NCBI GenBank assembly: GCA_945902075.1
Contig: CAMDMA010000011.1
Coordinates: forward strand, 1-64,000
Length of the DNA stretch: 64,000 nt
Direction of reading: 5' to 3'
Source: Candidatus Kuenenia stuttgartensis
Lineage (GTDB): Bacteria > Planctomycetota > Phycisphaerae > Phycisphaerales > SM1A02
Shown piece after piece: positions 56,063-64,000 of this stretch. The notes beneath the pieces are model-generated. The model was not told where the DNA came from and searched no databases. It saw only the letters and a list, made by a program, of their open reading frames with translations. A program made the position numbers and the translations under genes. Position 1 is the stretch's first letter, and the number at the start of each line of letters is the position of its first letter.

Positions 56063-56932
56063 ATGAACGCCCAACCGGGTCAACATCCGACTGATTCGAC
56101 CGCGCCCAGCGCGGCCCCGTCGGACGCACCCGTGCGCGTCGAGGGCATCGTGAAAAGTTTTGCCCGCCTGCGGGTCCTTCGAGGGGTCACTCTCGCGTTT
56201 CCGCGAGGCCGAACCACCGTTGTCCTCGGGCCTTCTGGATGTGGCAAGAGCGTCATGCTTAAGCATCTCGTCGGCCTCTTGCGCCCCGAACGAGGTCGGG
56301 TCTTTTACGAGTCCGAGCGCATCGACACACTCTCCGAACGAAAGCTCGCGCCTATCCGTCGACAGTTCGGTTTTCTCTTCCAACAGGGCGCGCTGTTTGA
56401 TTCGATGAATGTTTATGAAAACATCGCGTTTCCCCTACGCGAACTTGAGGGCGAAGCTCCCTATGGCGAAGAAGATCGGGTCAGGCGGGTACTCCGACTC
56501 GTCGGGCTTGAGAATGTGATTTATAGCTCGCCCTCTGAACTCTCCGGTGGGCAACAAAAACGCGTGGCGCTCGCACGGGCGGTGGTACTCGAACCCAAAG
56601 TCGTGCTTTACGACGAACCGACCACCGGACTTGATCCGATTCGCGCGGATGTCATCAACGAACTCATTCTCAAACTCAAGCAAGAGCTTCGCGTGACGAG
56701 TATCGTGGTCACGCACGATCTCATCAGTGCTTTCAAAGTTGCGGACTACATGGTGATGCTTCACGAGGGTCAAGTCGTTCTCGAGGGCGAGCCGGAAGTC
56801 TTCCGGAATTCGCAAGATCCCATTGTCAGTCGCTTTCTCCGTGGAGAAGCAAGCGATGAGGAACTTCGCGCCATTCGCGAGGTGACTTCGAGTAACCGCG
56901 AAGGCGCTCGGTTTAGTGGAGGACTCCGATGA
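56063..56932 (+). CDS. mlaF: MlaF-type ABC transporter ATP-binding protein
   Basis: LGPSGCGKSVMLKHLVGLLRPERGRV; FGFLFQQGALFDSMNVYENIAFPLRE; LSGGQQKRVALARAVVLEPKVVLYDEPTTGLDPI. Confidence 0.93.
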   Translation: MNAQPGQHPTDSTAPSAAPSDAPVRVEGIVKSFARLRVLRGVTLAFPRGRTTVVLGPSGCGKSVMLKHLVGLLRPERGRVFYESERIDTLSERKLAPIRRQFGFLFQQGALFDSMNVYENIAFPLRELEGEAPYGEEDRVRRVLRLVGLENVIYSSPSELSGGQQKRVALARAVVLEPKVVLYDEPTTGLDPIRADVINELILKLKQELRVTSIVVTHDLISAFKVADYMVMLHEGQVVLEGEPEVFRNSQDPIVSRFLRGEASDEELRAIREVTSSNREGARFSGGLR

Positions 56933-57936
56933 GAGAGCGCGTGCGCAATGTGATGGTTGGGCTTTGCGCGATCGGCGCTCTCACCGGTGGCGCGGGGCTG
57001 CTGTTTTTCTTTGGTGAGCTTGAGCCATTCTTTACCTCGCGTTGGCAACTCCAAGTTGCGTTCAACGAGGCTGGCGGTCTGCGACGCGGAAGTCTCGTGA
57101 CGCTCAACGGCGTCCCCGTTGGCGCGATTGAGCGCGTCGAAATTTGGGAAGACCCGAACAAGCCCGTGCTTGTCACGGCCGCCATCGAAGATCACGTGCG
57201 GATCCCCGATCCAAGCACCCCTAGCGTGCAGGCATCGCTGCTCGGGTCCGGTGCGCGACTCGAGCTCACGGCTGAACTTCCGATCGCATCGCCGATGCGG
57301 AGCTATCCACTCGACCGAAAACTGGTTCTGCGCGGCATCGTCGAACCCATCGAAACTCGACTCGTCGATCGCGTAAGCAAGGAGCTCGCACCACTCATCG
57401 AGAACTTCGGTGAGATCGGCATGCTTGCTCGGAACCTGAATGATCTCGTCAAGCCAGGCGCGCCGGGTGCAGCGGAAGATCCAGAGAATGTTCGGACGGT
57501 GATCCGACGACTCTCGTCGACACTCGAACGCACCGACTCCGCGCTCGCGAGTGCGCGAAGTTGGCTCGAAGACGAACAACTGCGAACCGACATACGTGAC
57601 GCCGCCCACGGCGCGAGCGAGTTGATGGCCACAGCCGCACAAATGGCCCAGCGCATTGAGGCGCTCGCCGACAGCCTTGCCGCGGATGCCGGCGCGCTCC
57701 GAAATGGCGCACTGCCAGTGCTCGATCGCGCAAGCGTTGCACTTGAGGAGATGAACAGGTTGATTGTTGCTGCGCGCACAGGCGACGGCACCATCGGACG
57801 CATGATGAAAGATCCGGCGCTCTACGAGGGACTCGCAGATGCGGCCAAGCGCCTTGATGACGCGCTTGCGAAGCTCAATCTCCTGATTGAGAAGGTCCGC
57901 GCCGAGGGGCTTAACCTCGAGCTTATGCCGAAGTGA
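56929..57936 (+). CDS. mlaD: MlaD/MCE family protein
   Basis: N-terminal TM; VAFNEAGGLRRGSLVTLNGVPVGAIERVEIWEDPNKPVLVTAAIEDHVRIP = MCE domain; ATGA coupling with mlaF. Confidence 0.9.
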   Translation: MRERVRNVMVGLCAIGALTGGAGLLFFFGELEPFFTSRWQLQVAFNEAGGLRRGSLVTLNGVPVGAIERVEIWEDPNKPVLVTAAIEDHVRIPDPSTPSVQASLLGSGARLELTAELPIASPMRSYPLDRKLVLRGIVEPIETRLVDRVSKELAPLIENFGEIGMLARNLNDLVKPGAPGAAEDPENVRTVIRRLSSTLERTDSALASARSWLEDEQLRTDIRDAAHGASELMATAAQMAQRIEALADSLAADAGALRNGALPVLDRASVALEEMNRLIVAARTGDGTIGRMMKDPALYEGLADAAKRLDDALAKLNLLIEKVRAEGLNLELMPK

Positions 57937-57976
57937 ATCGCCGCCGCGAGTGGCAGGCGAAACGTTTCCCAAAACG

Positions 57977-58010
57977 AACAGGACGGCCCACTGGGCCGTC
58001 CTGTTTATTT
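57977..58010. terminator. Terminator between convergent mlaD and OmpA-like genes
   Basis: AACAGGACGGCCC-ACT-GGGCCGTCCTGTT perfect 13-bp stem, then TATTTT on + strand. Confidence 0.85.
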
Positions 58011-58029
58011 TGATCGAAATGCGGATCAC

Positions 58030-58695
58030 TCACTCGTTGACGATGGCGATCTCAACGCGACGCGATTCCTTCTTCGAGGACTTCGGCATCTCCGGTCCAA
58101 AGGACGAGTACTCGATCTTCGAGGTCGCGACGCCCTTCGTGTTGATGTACTGACCCACGCTGAACGCGCGTTCGAAACCGAGGTGATAGTTCGTCTTGAA
58201 GTTCGACTTCTTGATCGGATCCGTGTCGGTGAATCCCGCGAGGCGGAGATGCTTCTCGGGAAACTTCTTCTTGATCTCGCTCGCAACTTTGTCGAGCGTC
58301 TTCTTCGCCTCTGGGCGGAGCGAAGCCTTGCCAGAGTCGAAGAGCACGTCGCCTTCGATCGTCAGCGTGAGCACGCCGTTCTCCATGTCCGCTGTCACGC
58401 CCTCGGGCAGATCGAGCTTCGGCATGGTCTCCGTGGACTGCGTGTTTGCCGCGAGCGGAGCTTGCTCGGTTGACTTTGTCTGCAGCGATGCGATCTCTTG
58501 ATCGAGGCGGCGACGCTCTTGCTCACTCTGGTCGAGCGCGTTGCGAGCCTCGTCACGCTCAATGGTGAGTTGCGCGTTGGAATCCTTGAGCATGGTGAGC
58601 TCATCCTTCTGCGCGCTGTTGCAGCCGCCGAGGAATGATCCCGCGGCGAGCGCCGTGAGAAGGACGGTACGGAAACGAATAGTCGTGCCTGTCAT
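58030..58695 (-). CDS. OmpA-family lipoprotein with coiled coil
   Basis: Lipobox GSFLGGC; DVLFDSGKASLRPEAKKTLDKVASEIKKKFPEKHLRLAGFTDTDPI...SKKESRRVEIAIV. Confidence 0.88.
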   Translation of the reverse strand: MTGTTIRFRTVLLTALAAGSFLGGCNSAQKDELTMLKDSNAQLTIERDEARNALDQSEQERRRLDQEIASLQTKSTEQAPLAANTQSTETMPKLDLPEGVTADMENGVLTLTIEGDVLFDSGKASLRPEAKKTLDKVASEIKKKFPEKHLRLAGFTDTDPIKKSNFKTNYHLGFERAFSVGQYINTKGVATSKIEYSSFGPEMPKSSKKESRRVEIAIVNE

Positions 58696-58776
58696 GAGAG
58701 TGGCATCCCTTCCAGTGTGGAGGCTGCGCGGGCCGGTCGAGGCTCCATCCTCGGCTCATCGCCCGCGGCACGCATT

Positions 58777-60096
58777 TCACCGTTGGTCGTTCGGTTGTGC
58801 AAGTTGTGCGGGCGGTCGTCTTCGCAGATTTTCAGTTTCGACTCCCTCCCGCGGCGCGAGCAGGGAAACCGCCGATTCGATCCCAAGGGCGAATCCGTCG
58901 ATCGCCGCAACCACTGCACCGCGTGCCACGACGAAGAGAATCGCCGCGACTGCGAGGTGGGGACCGAAGGGAATTTCGCGTTGGAAAAACGTGTTGAACC
59001 GCCGCATTACAAGCGCCAGAATCGCCCAGAAGATGGCGATGAAAACCGCGACGAAAAACGCGAGAACTGCGACCTTCCATCCAAACGCAGCGCCAACCGC
59101 TGCCTGAAGATGCACGTCGCCAAGCCCCATCGCTTCCCGGCCAAAGCCAAGTGAGCCAAGGATTCGAACCGCCCACACCAAAGCTCCGCCAGCGATCCAT
59201 CCAATCATCGAGCCGCCGAGGAGCGTCATCGGTTGGCAAACGGTCTCCTGGGAGGTGTAGCCGAGAAGTCCAGCGAGCACGCATGCCACGCCCGCGCCGG
59301 CGATGCCAGGAAGAATGAAGAGGAGTTCAGCGACCATCTCGCGACGGGCATGCGGGTAGGCACCGCCATCGTCACCCTCTTTCACGAATTCGTTCCAGTC
59401 GGCGAAGCTCGCGCGCAGGCGACCGGTCGAGACGAGCCACCGCGAGACACCAAGACCGAGCAACATCCCCACTGCTCCGAACGTCACCGTCCAACTCGCG
59501 ACAGGAATGGGCACAAACTCCCGGAGCCCGCGCGATTCGGGAAGGAAGCCCTGCGCGAGCCAGCCGACGAAGGCGATGATCGTGACCGTCGTCGGAATCT
59601 CAACCGGGATCAGCATGGTCTTCGCATCAACAAGTGTCATGGCGACCAGTCCCGCGATTGCCAGAACGGTGAGCACAAATGCAGGCCACGAACGACCGAA
59701 CCCCTGAAGGTGCCACCACGGGCTCGCAGCATCGCCAAGCAGGGTGCCGGGGAAACGGTCGAAGGGAGCGTAAAACGCGAGAAAGGCCGCGAGAAACAAG
59801 CACGCGACCAAAAACTCAATCAGCGGATATTGGATGCTGATCTTGACGCGGCATGCGCGACAGCGTCCACGCAACAAGAACCACCCGATGATTGGAAGGT
59901 TCTCGCGCCATGAAAGCTGATGCCCGCAGCGCGGACAGCGCGAGGGCGGTGTCACCACCGACTGCCCGGTCGGCAACCGCCAGACGAGGACGTTGAGGAA
60001 ACTCCCAACGCAGGCACCGAAGAGAAAGACGAAAAGGCCGCCCATGAGCACGGGTGCCCAGATCGCAAATTGGAGTTGAGCGTCGGGATCAAACAT
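58777..60096 (-). CDS. Prepilin peptidase (type IV leader peptidase, A24 family)
   Basis: FGACVGSFLNVLVWRLPTGQSVVTPPSRCPRCGHQLSWRENLPIIGWFLLRGRCRACRVKISIQYPLIEF; LVDAKTMLIP; MGLGDVHLQAAVGAAFGW (GxGD). Confidence 0.92.
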   Translation of the reverse strand: MFDPDAQLQFAIWAPVLMGGLFVFLFGACVGSFLNVLVWRLPTGQSVVTPPSRCPRCGHQLSWRENLPIIGWFLLRGRCRACRVKISIQYPLIEFLVACLFLAAFLAFYAPFDRFPGTLLGDAASPWWHLQGFGRSWPAFVLTVLAIAGLVAMTLVDAKTMLIPVEIPTTVTIIAFVGWLAQGFLPESRGLREFVPIPVASWTVTFGAVGMLLGLGVSRWLVSTGRLRASFADWNEFVKEGDDGGAYPHARREMVAELLFILPGIAGAGVACVLAGLLGYTSQETVCQPMTLLGGSMIGWIAGGALVWAVRILGSLGFGREAMGLGDVHLQAAVGAAFGWKVAVLAFFVAVFIAIFWAILALVMRRFNTFFQREIPFGPHLAVAAILFVVARGAVVAAIDGFALGIESAVSLLAPREGVETENLRRRPPAQLAQPNDQR

Positions 60097-60114
60097 CGGC
60101 GTGGGTCAGCCGCG

Positions 60115-60399
60115 TCAGCGCGGCGAAGTGCTTCCTTGCTCGAGTTCGCCAAGCGACATCTCGCGCACCGTCGTCTCCGCGGTGTCTAGCAACGCCTTGC
60201 AATGTCGAAGCAACTGCTCGCCACGGCGGTAGGACGCGAGACTTGCCTCGAGACCAATGTCACCTTGCTCAATCGACTCGACAAGCGCCTCGAGTTCCCT
60301 CACCGCCTGCTCGTAATCCAACGCGGCAATCGCGGGATCGATCACTCCCGCGGCGCCGTCGCTTTTCTCCGAGATCGTTGCGTCTTTCTTCTTCGCCAT
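60115..60399 (-). CDS. xseB: Exodeoxyribonuclease VII small subunit
   Basis: LDYEQAVRELEALVESIEQGDIGLEASLASYRRGEQLLRHCKALLDTAE; next to xseA. Confidence 0.93.
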   Translation of the reverse strand: MAKKKDATISEKSDGAAGVIDPAIAALDYEQAVRELEALVESIEQGDIGLEASLASYRRGEQLLRHCKALLDTAETTVREMSLGELEQGSTSPR

Positions 60400-60454
60400 G
60401 GGGTTCCTTTCGCGCCAGCACGCTTGTTTGCGCGGGGGGTACTTGACGTTTGTA

Positions 60455-61990
60455 TCACGTTCCGAAGAGCGAATCCGCTGGACCGGGTGCATCAGCGCGT
60501 CGGATGCCGAGTTCAACCCGCACCGGCACCATCCCATCGACCACCTGCAAGTCGAGCCTTTCGCCATCACGCGCCGCTGCCATCGAGCGCACAAGGGTTC
60601 CGTCGGCAGAGGTCACGATCGCGTATCCACGTTGAAGGGTTTCTTCCGGGCCAGCGGAGCGAAGGCGCCGTTCAAGATTCGCGATCGCGCCGCGCTCGCG
60701 AACGATGCGCTGGGCACTCGCGCGCAAAAGGCGCGGACGGAGCGCAGCGAGTGACGCGCGGGCTGCGGCGGCGCGCGCGGCTGGCGCGTTGGAGGCGAGG
60801 CGGGCAGCGATGCGTTCGAGCGCATAGCGTTCGGAGGCGAGCGCATCGGCAGTCGCGCGACGAAGGCGATTGGCAAGACCGTGCACGGCCTGGCGTGCGC
60901 GCGCAATGCGGAGGGCAGGCGACGTAAGCGCGGGCGCGCGCTCGAGACGGGCGACGCCTTCGCGCTTTGACTGTATTGACCAACGCATCGCGTTGACCAG
61001 ATCGCGCCTCATGCGCTCACAGTGCTCGATGAGCGCAGACGTATCAGGTAAGAGCAGCATGACTGCCTGCGTCGGCGTGCTTGCGCGACGATCCGCGACG
61101 AGTTCGATCACACTCGTGTCCACTTCGTGACCGATGGCTGCGACGAGTGGAAGGTGCATAGCAAACGCAGCCTCAGCGACGATGCGTTCGTTGAAGGCCC
61201 AAAGGTCTTCGCGCGATCCGCCGCCGCGTGTCACGATGACAGCATCGAGCGCAAGTTCGGCGCGACGCGCATCGAGCGCCCGCAACGCGCGGGCAACCTC
61301 AATCGCAGCGCCCTCGCCCTGCACCCGAACATCGACAACAATAAACTCGACTCCCGCGCGTCGTTCCATCGCGGTTTTGAGGACATCTTGCAGTGCCGCA
61401 CCGTTGGCACTCGTCACCACCGCGACGCGTCGCGGATTGGCCGGCAGCGCCTTCTTCCGCTCGTCAAGAAAGTAGCCTCTTTCGCGGAGTTCCTTGACCA
61501 ATTGCTGGAACTTGAGTTCGAGCGCCCCAACGCCTTGCGGCTCAAGCCGGGTTGCGTAAAGTTGCGTACGCCCCTGTGCGGCGAAGTGCCCAATTTTCCC
61601 CGTAACCACCACCGCGTCGCCTTCGCGCGGATCGAATGCGACACGCGCGGCGTCGCTGGCCCACATGACACAGGACAGCACCGATTTCGCATCTTTTACT
61701 GAGAAATACCAGTGATTTCGCTTGGAGAGGTTCGCAATCTCGCCCTGCACGCGGAACGAACCGCGCATCCCATCTTCAAGCGTCCGCGCGACGAGTTCGT
61801 TGAATGCAGTAACCGAGATCTCGGAGGTTGCCACGCGCGTCGGTTGGGAATCGTGATCGATACGCTGCGGCGGTAGCTCGCTCGGCGCTGCGGGTTCCGT
61901 CGGCCGCGTCGGAGAAGGCGTGGGGTCGAACAACCCACCCTCGAACAGGTTGCCGCGCGCGCGATTCGGGTCGAAGGGTGGCCGTTTCAC
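60455..61990 (-). CDS. xseA: Exodeoxyribonuclease VII large subunit
   Basis: FRVQGEIANLSKRNHWYFSVKDAKSVLSCVMW; VAVVTSANGAALQDVL; VIVTRGGGSREDLWAFNERIVAEA; PLVAAIGHEVDTSVIELVADRRASTPTQA. Confidence 0.95.
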   Translation of the reverse strand: MKRPPFDPNRARGNLFEGGLFDPTPSPTRPTEPAAPSELPPQRIDHDSQPTRVATSEISVTAFNELVARTLEDGMRGSFRVQGEIANLSKRNHWYFSVKDAKSVLSCVMWASDAARVAFDPREGDAVVVTGKIGHFAAQGRTQLYATRLEPQGVGALELKFQQLVKELRERGYFLDERKKALPANPRRVAVVTSANGAALQDVLKTAMERRAGVEFIVVDVRVQGEGAAIEVARALRALDARRAELALDAVIVTRGGGSREDLWAFNERIVAEAAFAMHLPLVAAIGHEVDTSVIELVADRRASTPTQAVMLLLPDTSALIEHCERMRRDLVNAMRWSIQSKREGVARLERAPALTSPALRIARARQAVHGLANRLRRATADALASERYALERIAARLASNAPAARAAAARASLAALRPRLLRASAQRIVRERGAIANLERRLRSAGPEETLQRGYAIVTSADGTLVRSMAAARDGERLDLQVVDGMVPVRVELGIRRADAPGPADSLFGT

Positions 61991-62083
61991 AGATTCGTAT
62001 AGTACGGTCTGCCCTGCAACAGTGCGGCTCCGAGCGCGGGGTACGCGCGACGCGGAGAATCATGTGCAGCGAATCAAGCCTCG

Positions 62084-64000
62084 ATGGCATCCGACAACAG
62101 AGACATCCTCACAACATCAATCGAAGCGATTCCTGGAGTCACCGAACTCCGGAAGCGTGCGTTTGCTGAACTTGGTGTGCGAACCGTCGCGGACCTCTTG
62201 GGCCACTTTCCTTTCCGCATTGAGGCGGAGCACGGCGAAAACTCAATCGAATCGCACATCGCTGTACTTTCGGCGAAGCCGGACGCGGAGCAAAGTGCGA
62301 ACATCGCGATTCGAGGAACGATTGCCGCATCGAAAACGGCATTCGGACGGAGACCGCGTATCGAAGCCACACTCGAGGACGGCACCGGGACCGCACGACT
62401 TGTCTTTTTCAATATGCCGTGGATGCGCGGGAAGCTTCACCCTGGCCGCCAGGGCATTGTCGAGGGCAAGGCGAAACTTGAGCGCGGATACCTTGAGGTT
62501 GTCAATCCGAAGTGGAGCGATGTTGCTGAAGGTGCTGTCGTTCAAGCGCGGAGTGATCGCATGCGTGCGGTGTATCCGTCGTCAGAGGCACTTCCATCGC
62601 GCACGATTGAGCAGACACTCGGACGAGTGCTCGCCCACGCATGCGCCGCAATTGTGGAACTACTTCCTGAGGAATACCTCGCAAGCCGCGGATTGCGAGG
62701 ACTTCAGGATGCGTATCGCGGGATGCACGCGCCGCTCGATGATTCCGATTTTTCCTCGTCGCGAACGCGACTTGCCTACGACGAATTGCTGACGCTGCAA
62801 CTTGCGGTCGCTATCAAGCGGCGCATGCGAACGGCGCAGGGCGCACCCGCGCTTCCGATCGGCGCATCGGTCGAACGGGAGATTCTCACGCGCTTTCCCT
62901 TCGAATTCACACCTGACCAACTCAAGACCTTTCGTGAAATTGCAGGCGATCTCTCCGACACTCGACCGATGAATCGACTGCTTCAAGGCGATGTTGGTGC
63001 GGGAAAAACGGCAGTCGCACTTGCCGCCATGCTTGTTGCGGTCACCAACCGACATCAAGCCGCGATGATGGCACCAACGGAATTGCTTGCCGAGCAACAC
63101 TTCGCTTCGCTTTCGCGATTTCTTGTCGGAACAAATGTTCGTGTTGGCCTGTTGACCGGAAGTCTTCCCGCTGGTGAGCGAGCGCTCGTGCGCGATCTCA
63201 TTGAAAGTGGACAACTCGACATCGTGGTAGGTACCCACGCGCTTCTGACCGGCGATGTGCGATTCAACGCACTCGCGCTTGCTGTGATCGATGAGCAACA
63301 CCGATTTGGAGTCGCACAACGCGCCGAGTTGCGTGGCCGGGCGCCTGCTGGACAAACGCCGCACATGTTGGTCATGACGGCAACGCCGATTCCACGCACA
63401 TTGTCGCTTACGGTTTATGGCGACCTCGATATCTCGACGATCGCACATCGGCCGAAAAATAGGGCTCCCGTTCATACGCGCGTCCTCAGCGTGTCGCGTG
63501 CCGACGACGCATACATCTTCGCCAAGGAGCGCATTGATCGCGGCGAGCAGGTTTTCATCGTCGTCCCTGCCGTCGAGGAATCGGACATTGGACTTAAGGA
63601 TGTGGGTAGTCATCTCGAGGCCCTCCAATGCGGAGCACTCGCTGGAGCGCGTCTCGCTGGAATGCACGGGCGTATGAAGCGTGAAGAGCGCGATGCTGTG
63701 ATGGACCGCTTCCGCGCAGGCGAGATCGACGCGCTCGTTGCAACGGTCGTGATTGAAGTTGGTGTCGATGTCCCCAACGCAACGGTGATGGTGATCGAAC
63801 ACGCAGATCGCTTCGGACTCGCGCAACTCCACCAGTTGCGTGGACGTGTCGGCCGCGGTCCGAAGGGTGGTGTATGTGTTCTGATCGCTGATCCAACAAC
63901 AGACGATGGCCGAGCGCGGCTCGAAGCGATTCGTTCAACCGATGACGGATTCCGCATCAGCGAGCTCGATCTTGCTATACGCGGACCCGGCGAACTTTTC
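62084..64000 (+). CDS. recG: ATP-dependent DNA helicase RecG, 3'-truncated by the window edge
   Basis: Open + frame of 639 codons from ATG 62084 to 64000 (absent from the ORF track because no stop is reached): GVTELRKRAFAELGVRTVADLLGHFPFR; RLLQGDVGAGKTAVALAAM; MAPTELLAEQHF; VIDEQHRFGVAQR; VMTATPIPRTLSLTVYGDLD; GRVGRGPKGGVCVLI. Confidence 0.95.
   Translation, partial: MASDNRDILTTSIEAIPGVTELRKRAFAELGVRTVADLLGHFPFRIEAEHGENSIESHIAVLSAKPDAEQSANIAIRGTIAASKTAFGRRPRIEATLEDGTGTARLVFFNMPWMRGKLHPGRQGIVEGKAKLERGYLEVVNPKWSDVAEGAVVQARSDRMRAVYPSSEALPSRTIEQTLGRVLAHACAAIVELLPEEYLASRGLRGLQDAYRGMHAPLDDSDFSSSRTRLAYDELLTLQLAVAIKRRMRTAQGAPALPIGASVEREILTRFPFEFTPDQLKTFREIAGDLSDTRPMNRLLQGDVGAGKTAVALAAMLVAVTNRHQAAMMAPTELLAEQHFASLSRFLVGTNVRVGLLTGSLPAGERALVRDLIESGQLDIVVGTHALLTGDVRFNALALAVIDEQHRFGVAQRAELRGRAPAGQTPHMLVMTATPIPRTLSLTVYGDLDISTIAHRPKNRAPVHTRVLSVSRADDAYIFAKERIDRGEQVFIVVPAVEESDIGLKDVGSHLEALQCGALAGARLAGMHGRMKREERDAVMDRFRAGEIDALVATVVIEVGVDVPNATVMVIEHADRFGLAQLHQLRGRVGRGPKGGVCVLIADPTTDDGRARLEAIRSTDDGFRISELDLAIRGPGELF

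Noticed and set aside
56770-58029. 419-aa minus-strand ORF
   Set aside because: Antisense to mlaF/mlaD and running through the terminator hairpin; shadow frame.
62660-63832. 390-aa minus-strand ORF
   Set aside because: Fully antisense to recG, which is a clear but edge-truncated gene missing from the ORF track.

Overview
64 kb of high-GC bacterial chromosome. The content fits a Phycisphaerae-like planctomycete (inference from a Minf_1886-type protein, planctomycete-style LLGAWG dockerin-like C-termini, Cys-rich secreted proteins and fused SecDF). Most of the window is housekeeping: a complete Liv branched-chain amino-acid ABC transporter, lpxB, aspS, a dicarboxylate symporter, a sulfatase, trxB, purD, rsmG, a RodA-PBP2-MraY-MurF-MurE wall block, split Mla genes, secDF-yajC-tgt, rhomboid and site-2 proteases, a prepilin peptidase, xseAB and recG. 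recG is open at the right edge and was missed by the ORF track; a further partial CDS is open at the left edge. I found no CRISPR array, tRNA, rRNA, transposase, phage module or recognisable defence island. The best candidates for something under-described are: (1) a 7-bp tandem array of about 13 units immediately upstream of a secreted metzincin; (2) a perfect 10-6-10 inverted repeat upstream of a GbsR/MarR-type regulator translationally coupled to an unknown protein; (3) a LivG ATPase with a ~90-aa insertion carrying two predicted TM helices; (4) a subtilase with apparent substitutions at the catalytic Asp and oxyanion Asn; (5) a transglutaminase-fold protein lacking the Cys and His; (6) a C-terminal hairpin motif shared by adjacent rhomboid and M50 proteases; (7) a Cys-rich module shared by unrelated secreted proteins. 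All assignments were made by eye from motifs; no database search was run.
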